Origin: CAYJAZ01 sp964370095
GTDB taxonomy: Bacteria; Desulfobacterota; Desulfovibrionia; Desulfovibrionales; Desulfovibrionaceae
Reading direction: 5' to 3'
DNA length: 9,945 bases
Assembly: GCA_964370095.1 (NCBI GenBank)
Contig: CAYJHJ010000072.1
Span: 1-9,945, forward strand
The notes beneath the pieces are model-generated. The model was not told the origin of the DNA. It did no database searches and saw only the letters and a list, made by a program, of their open reading frames with translations. Positions 1-6,147 of the stretch are shown in pieces (position 1 is the stretch's first letter; each line of letters opens with the position of its first letter). The position numbers were made by a program, and so were the translations under genes.

Positions 1-2
1 AA

Positions 3-88
3 TGGTACCGAGGGCGGGACTCGAACCCGCACGAGCATGGCCCACTACCCCCTCAAGATAGCGTGTCTACCAATTCCACCACCTCGGC
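3..88 (-). tRNA. tRNA-Leu, anticodon GAG
   Basis: The reverse strand folds into a complete class II tRNA of 86 nt. The acceptor stem GCCGAGG pairs with CCUCGGU (first pair G-U). The anticodon stem is CUAUC/GGUAG with loop UUGAGGG, giving anticodon GAG, which reads CUC and CUU. A long variable arm follows, then a T arm GCGGG/CCCGC with loop UUCGAGU. The discriminator base is A and the CCA end is encoded. A long variable arm, A73 and G37 all fit leucine. A promoter lies directly upstream. Any terminator lies beyond the left edge of the window. Confidence 0.97.
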
Positions 89-100
89 ACATGAAAGGTA

Positions 101-129
101 TTTATAGTTTATGACTGTATAATTGTCAA
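101..129 (-). promoter_or_regulatory. sigma-70-type promoter of tRNA-Leu
   Basis: On the minus strand there is a perfect -35 box TTGACA (124-129), a 17-bp spacer and a -10 box TATAAA (101-106, 5 of 6 consensus bases). The -10 box ends 12 bp before the first tRNA base, so a short 5' leader is expected. The same TTGACA with a 17-bp spacer precedes the tRNA-Lys in this window. Confidence 0.75.
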
Positions 130-229
130 GAAATTTTTTCTATTATTTCAAATTTTATTTTTTTGTAATTCGTTTAGATTATTGTTTTATTTTCAGTTAT
201 TTAAAAAGTAAAATAAAATTTATAGTAAA
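130..229. other. AT-rich intergenic stretch, no gene seen
   Basis: Very AT-rich sequence between the tRNA-Leu promoter and the hairpin downstream of the PaaK-like gene. I see no ORF with a ribosome binding site and no RNA gene. The minus strand here includes U-rich stretches that would follow the hairpin at 230-278. Confidence 0.5.
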
Positions 230-278
230 AAAGCTTTATTTGAACAAATTCTTTTAGAACTTGTAAAAATAAAGCTTT
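230..278 (-). terminator. long hairpin downstream of the PaaK-like gene, probable terminator
   Basis: An imperfect inverted repeat lies 26 bp past the stop codon of the ligase gene. Twelve perfect pairs (230-241 with 267-278) are followed by a 2x2 mismatch, four pairs (244-247 with 261-264), one mismatch, four more pairs (249-252 with 256-259) and a TTT loop. On the minus strand it runs into a short U stretch and then further U-rich sequence. The stem is AT-rich, so termination may be weak; on the plus strand the U tract is poorer. Confidence 0.5.
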
Positions 279-304
279 ATAATGCTGTTTTAACCTGATA
301 AGAA

Positions 305-1570
305 TTAATCCCAGATACGTTTATCTTCGATTGGTTTAATCTGCGGTGGTAAAGAGCCAGGATTTAATATCTTAAGCTTTGGTTTAAGCTGTATACGCTC
401 TCTAAATAAATGAAGAAGTTCGTCTTCTCTTTTGAAGTTTGAAGCTTCAATGAATAATGACATTTCGTCAATTCCGCCGGGATTTGTAACTTCAATTTGC
501 CAACGCTTTACTTCTTCAAAGCGTGCCATCACTTGTTCTACTTGATGAGGATAGACAAACATACCTTTGATACGTGCTGTTGTGTCAACACGTCCAACAA
601 TAGCCCCTAAACGAGGTGAAGTTCTGCCGCAAAGGCAAGGAGTTCTGTCAATATAGGAAAGATCGCCTGTGGCAAGGCGGATGAGAGGGTAGGTTTTATT
701 GAAAGTTGTTACAACAATTTCACCTACTTCGCCGTCTTTTAGTGTGATGCCTGTATCGGGGTGGCATATTTCCACATAGCATTTATTGCTAATATGAAGA
801 CCGCCTTTTTGGAAACATTCGTAAGCAATACAGCCAACATCAGCAGTTCCATAACCTTGACGCATAATAATATCGAATTTCTTTTCGAGCTGTGAACGCA
901 TTTTTTCTGAAAGTCTTTCTGCTGTAACAAAAGCCACTTCCAAGAAAAGGTCTTTACGCGGATTAATTCCTTTTTCTTCTGCTTTTTGAGCTATATACAT
1001 AAGAAATGAAGGCGTGCCTACATAACCGGTTACGCGTAATTTTTGCATAATATCTAATTGCGTAGAAGCATCAGAAGGGCCGGCAGGAATTATGGCACAA
1101 CCAAGATTTCTTAAAGGTTCTTCAAACATAAGACCGGCAGGAGCTAAATGATAGTTGAATGTTACTTGAACAGGATCGCCAGTTCTAAAGCCTGTTGAAT
1201 AAAAAGCTTCAGTATATCCCCAGTAATCATCTTGTTTGTCTTCAGGATCAAAAATTGGGCCGGGTGATAAAAACATATGACGTAATTCGCCAATATCTTT
1301 AGTTAATAACCCACCAAGCCTTGGTCCCATAGATTGTAAAAATATCAATTCTTTCTTTTTCAAAATCGGAATATGTTTGATATCTGAAAGTGTTTTGAAT
1401 TTTTCTACATTAAATTGAGCACGATCAAAACGCTTTTTTACGTCTTCAGAATATCTGTAAGCATAAGAAAGTAAATCTTTCAGTTGTATGAGGTTATATT
1501 GTTTACGTTCGCTTTCATCAAGCACTTCACGACGGCTGTATATGCCTTCGGTCCTATCTTTACGAGTCAT
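305..1570 (-). CDS. PaaK-like AMP-forming acyl/aryl-CoA ligase (phenylacetate-CoA ligase family)
   Basis: This 421-residue protein belongs to the ANL adenylate-forming superfamily, close to phenylacetate-CoA ligases, which activate a carboxylic acid with ATP and join it to CoA. Visible motifs are the adenine-binding YGTADVG (240-246), TGD (301-303) and the hinge region GRVDTTARIKG (326-336), followed by a small C-terminal lid domain. C252, H259 and the pair C312/C314 could form a metal site like that reported in some PaaK-type proteins (inferred). The usual Ser/Thr/Gly phosphate loop near residue 100 is replaced by LSPGPIFDPE, so the true substrate and even ligase activity are uncertain. The ATG is preceded by GAGGAG seven bases upstream, a strong ribosome site. 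Length is close to the family norm (about 430). It lies downstream of the tol genes on the same strand, with no clear terminator between and only weak promoter candidates of its own. Confidence 0.85.
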   Translation of the reverse strand: MTRKDRTEGIYSRREVLDESERKQYNLIQLKDLLSYAYRYSEDVKKRFDRAQFNVEKFKTLSDIKHIPILKKKELIFLQSMGPRLGGLLTKDIGELRHMFLSPGPIFDPEDKQDDYWGYTEAFYSTGFRTGDPVQVTFNYHLAPAGLMFEEPLRNLGCAIIPAGPSDASTQLDIMQKLRVTGYVGTPSFLMYIAQKAEEKGINPRKDLFLEVAFVTAERLSEKMRSQLEKKFDIIMRQGYGTADVGCIAYECFQKGGLHISNKCYVEICHPDTGITLKDGEVGEIVVTTFNKTYPLIRLATGDLSYIDRTPCLCGRTSPRLGAIVGRVDTTARIKGMFVYPHQVEQVMARFEEVKRWQIEVTNPGGIDEMSLFIEASNFKREDELLHLFRERIQLKPKLKILNPGSLPPQIKPIEDKRIWD

Positions 1571-1661
1571 AAGTGAGCTCCTCGATTTTATTTGTCAGTA
1601 GTTTAGACAATATTAAAATAAAATGCAAGTACTTTTTTTTATTTCATGTTATTTCAATATT
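1571..1661. other. AT-rich leader between the tolA-tail copy and the PaaK-like gene
   Basis: This stretch carries the strong GAGGAG ribosome site next to the ligase start and otherwise AT-rich DNA. The best minus-strand promoter candidate is a TTGCAT-17 bp-TAAACT arrangement, which matches consensus poorly, so I do not annotate it as a promoter. Confidence 0.4.
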
Positions 1662-1764
1662 TTATTGCGCAGAATTAAAGCTGATAACAATATTTCTAAG
1701 CTCTGCATTTGGAGGTGCAGGAAGTGAGCCAAGGCGGGCAAGTGCGTTAAGGGCAGAAGCGTCA
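1662..1764 (-). repeat. downstream copy of the tolA 3' end (103-bp direct repeat, copy 1)
   Basis: This segment matches 1867-1969 at 102 of 103 positions, in the same orientation, offset 205 bp. It encodes the last 33 residues of TolA plus the TAA stop. The only difference is GCG for GCA in the penultimate alanine codon, which is synonymous. Outside both ends the two copies diverge at once, so the boundaries are sharp. Confidence 0.95.
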
Positions 1765-1793
1765 TTAATAAGAAAGATTTTGGGCTTTGCCAC
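1662..1793 (-). pseudogene. tolA C-terminal fragment fused to a short new N-terminus (43 codons)
   Basis: Read on the minus strand, a GTG codon at 1791-1793 opens a 43-codon frame. Ten codons come from the spacer (MAKPKIFLIN), then the 33 duplicated TolA tail residues beginning DASALNALARLG follow in the native TolA frame to TAA. GAGG lies five bases before the GTG, so translation is conceivable. The product would carry less than half of a TonB/TolA C-terminal domain and no membrane anchor, so a working Tol protein is unlikely. I regard it as a duplicated gene fragment whose open frame may be chance. A decoy peptide that competes with the full-length tail is possible but has no support beyond the open frame. 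Confidence 0.55.
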
Positions 1794-1866
1794 AAAATCC
1801 TCACTTGCAATTTATAGGAAAATTGCAGCGTTCGCTAAAGATTAGTTCGCATGTGCTCACATACGC
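1765..1866. other. 102-bp spacer with inverted repeats between the two tolA-tail copies
   Basis: This stretch has no counterpart elsewhere in the window. It holds a perfect 8-bp inverted repeat (TGCAATTT at 1806-1813 with AAATTGCA at 1820-1827, 6-nt loop). A second hairpin (CGCATGTG at 1848-1855 with CACATACG at 1858-1865, one G-U pair) lies directly after the tolA stop. GTTCGC also occurs twice as a direct repeat (1830-1835 and 1845-1850). Neither hairpin is followed by a U tract on the minus strand, so it is not a standard terminator. It may be a small palindromic interspersed element or the remains of a deleted gene; this is inference. Confidence 0.5.
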
Positions 1867-1969
1867 TTATTGTGCAGAATTAAAGCTGATAACAATATTT
1901 CTAAGCTCTGCATTTGGAGGTGCAGGAAGTGAGCCAAGGCGGGCAAGTGCGTTAAGGGCAGAAGCGTCA
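1867..1969 (-). repeat. tolA 3' end, parental copy of the 103-bp direct repeat (copy 2)
   Basis: This is the in-gene copy, covering the last 33 codons and stop of tolA. It continues into the rest of the TonB/TolA C-terminal domain upstream, which makes it the parent copy, whereas the repeat at 1662-1764 does not. Confidence 0.95.
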
Positions 1970-2829
1970 AAGTCCGCTCTGCCGGATGATTTTTGAACGC
2001 GAGTATCAAGGATTTTGCCGTCTGCATCAAGTGAAACCGCAATCTGAGCATTGTATTGCTCACGCGAATATGTAGGTATAGACCATTGATTTTGCACAAT
2101 AAGCATAATTTGTGCCATATAAATATCAAAAATACCACCGCCACCGGCACCGCTTCCAACACCTCCGCCACCACCTATACTAGGAGTGCTGCTATTACCA
2201 ACTTGTTGTTGCAAATCCGCTAGGGCAGAGCTTGCAGCTGATTTTGGAGGAGCAGGCTTGGGCTGTTGTTTAGGTGCTTGCGCAGTTGAACTTTCAGTTT
2301 TTTGAGTGGTTTCTGGTTTTGGTTCTGGTTTTGGTTCAGGTTTTGGTTCTTCTTTTATATCTTCTTTTTCTTCCGGTTTTTCTTCTTCTTCTTCCTTAGG
2401 TGCTACAGGCAAAGCCGCTTCACTAGGGGCTTCGGGCAGTGGTTTAGGTTCGGGAATAGGTTCAGGCTCAGGCAAAAGAGATTCAGGTTGAGGCAAGTCT
2501 TCAATTTCTTGAGTTTCTTCTTGAGGAGCATCAATATCTTCAAATGCTTCAGGTAAAGGCACTTCTTCCTGTAAAACTTCTTTTGGCACAGGAATAGCCT
2601 CTGAAAGAGGGGCACCGCTTTCTTCAATCGAAACATCTTCAACCTCATTCGGTCTTGCACCCAAAACAGCAGAAGCAAGGCCTTCTCCGCCCATATCGCC
2701 CATAACTAAAGAGACTTGATATACTTGAGTATTCAAATCAAGAACAGCAGGAATAGGCCAATAGAAAACCATAAAAAATAATATTCCATGCAAGAATAAG
2801 GATAATAAAAAAGAAGAAGCTTTATCCAT
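1867..2829 (-). CDS. tolA: TolA/TonB-family energy-transducing envelope protein
   Basis: A 320-residue protein that links the inner-membrane motor TolQR to the outer membrane across the periplasm. Residues about 7-25 form one membrane anchor carrying the Ser-x3-His motif (S10, H14) that TolA and TonB use to couple to their motor. A long Pro/Glu/Lys-rich spacer follows (about 65-195), including a KPEP-type repeat, then a Gln/Ala stretch and a glycine-rich hinge (about 217-232). The C-terminal TonB/TolA fold (about 235-320) contains QNQWSIP, a strand ending DADGKIL and the SSGRADFDASALNAL helix. It starts five bases after the tolR stop with only a distant AAGG, so translational coupling is likely. 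TolA is preferred over TonB because of the TolQR neighbours and the C-terminus, but the two are hard to separate. Its last 103 bp is duplicated downstream. Confidence 0.88.
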   Translation of the reverse strand: MDKASSFLLSLFLHGILFFMVFYWPIPAVLDLNTQVYQVSLVMGDMGGEGLASAVLGARPNEVEDVSIEESGAPLSEAIPVPKEVLQEEVPLPEAFEDIDAPQEETQEIEDLPQPESLLPEPEPIPEPKPLPEAPSEAALPVAPKEEEEEKPEEKEDIKEEPKPEPKPEPKPETTQKTESSTAQAPKQQPKPAPPKSAASSALADLQQQVGNSSTPSIGGGGGVGSGAGGGGIFDIYMAQIMLIVQNQWSIPTYSREQYNAQIAVSLDADGKILDTRVQKSSGRADFDASALNALARLGSLPAPPNAELRNIVISFNSAQ

Positions 2830-2834
2830 AGATT

Positions 2835-3284
2835 TTAATTTGTGCCTTCGATGGTTTCATTTTCGTCAAGATTGATTTCGCTCCGACGTGCAACAATACC
2901 GATATCGGAAATTCCGGCAGATTTAATTTCTCCCATCACCCTTACCACTAAATCAAAAGCTACATCTTTATCAGCTTGAAGATAAACAGCTTTGTTTTCA
3001 CTTTCTACAAGTGCAGCAAGTCTTGTACTGATTTCATTAAAGTTCACTTGATAAGTGTCAATATAGATACTGCCATCACGCTTGATGCTTAAAACAAGAT
3101 TTTGTGTTTCAGTTGGAAGTGTGTCAACTTCTCTTGTTTGTGGTAAATCAATGTCAATGCCTTCTTGCATCATAGGGGTGGTTACCATAAAAATAATAAG
3201 CAAAACCAACATAACATCAACAAATGGAGTGATATTGATTTCAGCAACAAAGCGGCCTTTCTTTTTGCCAACTTGCATTCCCAT
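2835..3284 (-). CDS. tolR: TolR/ExbD-family biopolymer transport protein
   Basis: A 149-residue inner-membrane protein that, with TolQ, forms the proton-driven motor energising TolA for outer-membrane stability during division. A basic cytoplasmic N-terminus (GKKKGRF) leads into INITPFVDVMLVLLIIFMV, a single membrane helix at about 20-38. It contains Asp23, the conserved proton-carrying aspartate of the family. The periplasmic part is a typical ExbD/TolR dimerisation domain ending in an acidic tail. The ATG follows GGGAG by five bases; Met3 is a possible alternative start. It sits nine bases after tolQ and five before tolA, so the three form one transcript. Confidence 0.93.
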   Translation of the reverse strand: MGMQVGKKKGRFVAEINITPFVDVMLVLLIIFMVTTPMMQEGIDIDLPQTREVDTLPTETQNLVLSIKRDGSIYIDTYQVNFNEISTRLAALVESENKAVYLQADKDVAFDLVVRVMGEIKSAGISDIGIVARRSEINLDENETIEGTN

Positions 3285-3293
3285 ATCAGCTCC

Positions 3294-3950
3294 CTAGCCC
3301 AGTTCGCGCTGAACTCTGTTAATGAATGAAGAGGAAAAATTTGTAAGTAAAGCTTCGATTGCGTCAATCTTTCCTGAAAAAGCATTATATGCCATGGAAG
3401 CAGGAATTGCCACAAACAAGCCTACAGCTGTTGCAATTAATGCTTCAGAAATACCAGGAGCAACAGTTGCAAGTGAGGCAGACTTCATAAGCCCAATAGC
3501 ATGAAAAGAGTGCATAATTCCCCACACAGTACCAAGCAAGCCAATAAAAGGGGCAGTGCTTGCACATGTTGCAAGTGTTGACATTTTGCTGTTTAATCTT
3601 GTGCTTTCATAGGCAACACCTTGCTCAAGCGAACGCATAACATTATGAACTACAATGCCTGATTGAATTCCTGCTTCGCGTGAAGTATTAAATTCATTCA
3701 CACCGCGTTGAGTGATGGCGTATAAAGGAGAATCAGCATCTTCACTTATCGACAAAACTGCATTTCTTAAATCATTTGCACTTTCAAAGTTTCTAATACC
3801 TTCAAGGGTTTTGATTTTTGCCAAATATAAAGCCCTATATTTCATAAAAATAACCGCCCATGAGCCTATTGACATGCAGATTAAAAAGGCAAGTATTAAT
3901 TGTGAAATGAGTGTGGCCTCACGCACCATAGAAAGAAAATTAGTTATCAT
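3294..3950 (-). CDS. tolQ: TolQ/ExbB-family proton channel protein
   Basis: A 218-residue inner-membrane protein, the stator subunit around TolR. There are three membrane segments: about 13-36, about 125-150 (with the family signature TAPFIGLLGTVWG, 132-144) and about 160-188 (APGISEALIATAVGLFVAIPA). A large cytoplasmic domain lies between the first two. Length and motif spacing fit TolQ better than ExbB, although the families overlap. The ATG has only a weak GAGAAA ribosome site; an upstream ATG 13 bases earlier is out of frame. It is first in the tolQRA operon, about 45 bp after a good promoter -10 box. Confidence 0.93.
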   Translation of the reverse strand: MITNFLSMVREATLISQLILAFLICMSIGSWAVIFMKYRALYLAKIKTLEGIRNFESANDLRNAVLSISEDADSPLYAITQRGVNEFNTSREAGIQSGIVVHNVMRSLEQGVAYESTRLNSKMSTLATCASTAPFIGLLGTVWGIMHSFHAIGLMKSASLATVAPGISEALIATAVGLFVAIPASMAYNAFSGKIDAIEALLTNFSSSFINRVQRELG

Positions 3951-4098
3951 TATAGTTTCTCATTAGTTTTAAATTATAGAAAAAATCTAGAAAAAGTATA
4001 TACGATAGAAAAAAATATAGCAAGCAAAAAAATACATGCCATATTTTCGTATATGATTGTTGTGGATAATAAAAATAAATAAGAGTTTATGAGGCGAT
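3951..4098. other. AT-rich region between lptB and tolQ
   Basis: This 148-bp region contains the tolQRA promoter. The minus strand just past the lptB stop shows only weak hairpin potential (CATAT/ATATG near 4040-4056) followed by U-rich DNA, so transcription of the lpt operon may continue into tol. A perfect DnaA-box sequence (TGTGGATAA) lies at 4061-4069, probably by chance. No gene is seen. Confidence 0.5.
3995..4023 (-). promoter_or_regulatory. sigma-70-type promoter of tolQRA
   Basis: On the minus strand, -35 TTGCTA (4018-4023, 4 of 6 consensus bases), a 17-bp spacer and -10 TATACT (3995-4000, 5 of 6) precede tolQ. The predicted transcript would have a 5' leader of about 38 nt. The prediction rests on consensus match in AT-rich DNA. 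Confidence 0.55.
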
Positions 4099-4818
4099 TT
4101 AGCTAAACATATCACCAAGATAAACGCTTTTTGCTAGATCGCTGTTTTTAATTTCTTCGGGTGAACCCTCTAAAAGCACTTGCCCTTGATACATTAAATA
4201 AGCTCTATCGCATATTTGCAAGGTTTCACGCACATTATGATCTGAAATAAGAACGCCAATCCCCCTTTCTTTCAAATGCTTGATAATATTTTGAATATCA
4301 TCAACAGCTAAAGGGTCAATGCCGGCAAAAGGTTCATCTAAAAGAACAAATTCAGGGTCTCTGATAAGGCAGCGTGCAATCTCAAGCCTTCTTCTTTCAC
4401 CGCCTGAAAGATATGATGCCATTGATTTTTCAAGGCGTGTCAAGCCAAATTCATCTAAAAGGGAATAGGCTTTTTTCTTTTGCTCTTCTTTGGAAAGGGG
4501 AGTGTGCTCAAGAATTATTTCAAGGTTTTGATAGACAGTAAGCTTTTTGAATATTGAAGATTCTTGTGGAAGATAGGATAAACCTATTCGTGCTCTTTTG
4601 AAAAGCGGAAGGGCAGTAATTTCTTTATCATCTAAAAAAACACTCCCTCTTGTAGGTTTTATAATTCCTGTAAGCATATAGAAAGTAGTGGTTTTTCCGG
4701 CACCGTTTGGTCCTAAAAGGCCAACTATTTCGTTTTGCCCGGTATAGATTGAAGCATCTGAAACAACTTCTTTTTGCCCATAGCGTTTTGCTAATTTTTT
4801 TGCTTGAAGTATAGCCAT
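4099..4818 (-). CDS. lptB: LptB, ATPase of the lipopolysaccharide export ABC transporter
   Basis: A 239-residue cytoplasmic ABC ATPase, the usual LptB length, that powers LptFG to pull lipopolysaccharide out of the inner membrane. Walker A GPNGAGKTT is at 36-44, the Q-loop glutamine at 85 within YLPQESSIF, the signature LSGGERRR at 137-144, Walker B FVLLDEP at 157-163 with catalytic E162, and the switch histidine H194 in LISDHNV. YLPQE and the SGGERRR variant are characteristic of LptB rather than other ABC ATPases. AGGT six bases upstream serves as ribosome site. It starts eight bases after lptA and is the last gene of the pyrG-kdsC-lptCAB operon. In many Desulfovibrio genomes rpoN follows lptB; here tolQ does. 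Confidence 0.97.
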   Translation of the reverse strand: MAILQAKKLAKRYGQKEVVSDASIYTGQNEIVGLLGPNGAGKTTTFYMLTGIIKPTRGSVFLDDKEITALPLFKRARIGLSYLPQESSIFKKLTVYQNLEIILEHTPLSKEEQKKKAYSLLDEFGLTRLEKSMASYLSGGERRRLEIARCLIRDPEFVLLDEPFAGIDPLAVDDIQNIIKHLKERGIGVLISDHNVRETLQICDRAYLMYQGQVLLEGSPEEIKNSDLAKSVYLGDMFS

Positions 4819-4826
4819 AGTATTAC

Positions 4827-5372
4827 CTATTCTGCGCTTTCGCTTGAGAAAAAGGCTTCCACTCTTTTTGTGCCGCCAATAACTTCGCTTCTGCTTTCAT
4901 TAAGATAATAACGAATTTCTTCGCCTGTGATAGAATTATCATTATCATAAAGAATGGGATCTTGTTGCATAATCAATAAAGCTTTTTCAGCTTCATAGAT
5001 GGCTTTTCCTGATTTTCCTGTATTAGTGTTATACTTCATGCGAACATTATCATCGGCTATAATAGTATCAATATCGCCTGATTGCATGCTGGAAATAGGA
5101 TCAGCTGCACTTTCTTCTGCTTTTTTATTTTCATTTTCTTTAAGATAAACAGTAATTTTGTCAGCCCAAAGATTGAAATCAGCTCTTTGTACAAAAACAT
5201 CGCCACTGAAAATAATTATATTTTCTTCAGAAAGATAGTCCATAGTATCAGCATTGATTTTTGTTGGAACATCGCCGGTTGGCATAATATTTTTTTCTTC
5301 TGCATATAAGTTTTTTGTGAAAACCAGTAATGTAAAAAGAAAAAATAAAGTATATTTAATTGTATTTAACAT
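4827..5372 (-). CDS. lptA: LptA/OstA-family periplasmic lipopolysaccharide transport protein
   Basis: This protein forms the periplasmic bridge that carries lipopolysaccharide from LptC to the outer-membrane LptD. I chose the ATG at 5372 (181 residues) over the ATG at 5396 (189 residues). From 5372 the protein opens directly with a signal peptide (MLNTIKYTLFFLFTLLVF, likely cut after LYA), GAGG lies six bases upstream, and the lptC stop and this ATG form the coupled junction TAATATG. The mature part is an OstA-like beta-jellyroll strand series: INADTMDYL, the typical FSGDVFVQRADFNLWADKITVY, then IIADDNVRM and later edge strands. A charged insert (ENENKKAEESAADP) interrupts the first half. LptB and LptC neighbours support the call. 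Confidence 0.9.
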   Translation of the reverse strand: MLNTIKYTLFFLFTLLVFTKNLYAEEKNIMPTGDVPTKINADTMDYLSEENIIIFSGDVFVQRADFNLWADKITVYLKENENKKAEESAADPISSMQSGDIDTIIADDNVRMKYNTNTGKSGKAIYEAEKALLIMQQDPILYDNDNSITGEEIRYYLNESRSEVIGGTKRVEAFFSSESAE

Positions 5373-5373
5373 A

Positions 5374-6072
5374 TTAACCCTCGGTTTGAGTTTCATCTTT
5401 AAAGATAGGTGCTTCTTTTATTTCATAATCTAAAGTATATGTTTTATTATCATTATTAATAATAAGTACAACTTCACCTTGAGCGTTTATAAGATTATTG
5501 TCAAGCTCCCAAGTGAGTTCTTGAGATTTGCCAAGCATGGTAGGGCTTGTTATAATTGATCCACGGGGGAGAGTAGTATAATTTTCTTTTGTGAAGAATT
5601 CTAAATAGCTTCCTTCAATCACTAGGGTGTCTTGCAAAATTTTAACATCTTCTTCTAGGGTGATGAAAGTATTATTTTCTTGCACTCTTCCTATAATTGC
5701 AGAAATATATATAGGTGTATTTTCTTCTTTGCTGTTTTGCTTGTTTTCATCTTTTGATGAACTATTCCAGAAAGTTATAAATGGTTTTTGGGCAAGTAAA
5801 TCTGAGCTTTCTTGAATATAGGTGCCCCACTCAGCTTTCATTTGCCAAGTTTTTTCCCCTTCACTTCCTTGAACAATATCTATATCAACCAAGGCAAGTT
5901 GTAAAGAGTCTTTTAATTCTTCATTATCTTGAAGGTCAGCCAAATCTTTTCCGCTAAAGCTTTCAATATAGTTGATTTCTTCTGAATTTCCGGTTTGTCT
6001 CACAATAAAATAGATAAGAGATAAAAGGGCTAAAGAAAGAAGAATATATATAATGATAGATTTTATTTTCAT
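5374..6072 (-). CDS. lptC: LptC-like inner-membrane anchored LPS transport protein
   Basis: A 232-residue bitopic protein that receives lipopolysaccharide from LptBFG and passes it to LptA. Residues about 4-25 (SIIIYILLSLALLSLIYFIV) are the single membrane anchor, and the rest is a periplasmic OstA/LptC-type beta fold. Sequence identity in this family is low, so position beside lptA and lptB is the main argument, with the anchor and strand pattern in support. It is longer than E. coli LptC (191) because of a Lys/Asn/Glu-rich insert near residues 108-118 (SKDENKQNSKE). No clear Shine-Dalgarno precedes the ATG. The 75-bp gap from kdsC holds a weak internal promoter candidate (TTGATT-17-CAAAAT). 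Confidence 0.82.
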   Translation of the reverse strand: MKIKSIIIYILLSLALLSLIYFIVRQTGNSEEINYIESFSGKDLADLQDNEELKDSLQLALVDIDIVQGSEGEKTWQMKAEWGTYIQESSDLLAQKPFITFWNSSSKDENKQNSKEENTPIYISAIIGRVQENNTFITLEEDVKILQDTLVIEGSYLEFFTKENYTTLPRGSIITSPTMLGKSQELTWELDNNLINAQGEVVLIINNDNKTYTLDYEIKEAPIFKDETQTEG

Positions 6073-6147
6073 AAATTTTTATAATCAATTAAGATATGTT
6101 TCTTATTTTGCAGAAAAAAGGCATGAAAATCAATTGGGGAAAGCAAC

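Noticed and set aside
1573..1996. Two plus-strand ORFs sharing the segment CAELKLITIFLSSAFGG
   Set aside because: They are antisense readings of the two tolA-tail copies; the shared segment reflects the DNA repeat, and neither has a credible ribosome site.
2305..2350. Short tandem repeat (GGTTCTGGTTTT-like) that could suggest a CRISPR or VNTR
   Set aside because: It encodes the KPEP-type periplasmic spacer of TolA within an intact reading frame; there are no spacers as in CRISPR. Length variation between strains is possible but not visible here.
2302..2556. Plus-strand ORF very rich in Phe, Trp and Arg
   Set aside because: Antisense of the Pro/Glu/Lys-rich spacer of tolA; composition is an artefact of the repeated codons.
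5373..5396. Longer lptA start at 5396, overlapping lptC
   Set aside because: It adds eight charged residues before the signal peptide and has no good ribosome site, while 5372 has GAGG and a TAATATG junction.
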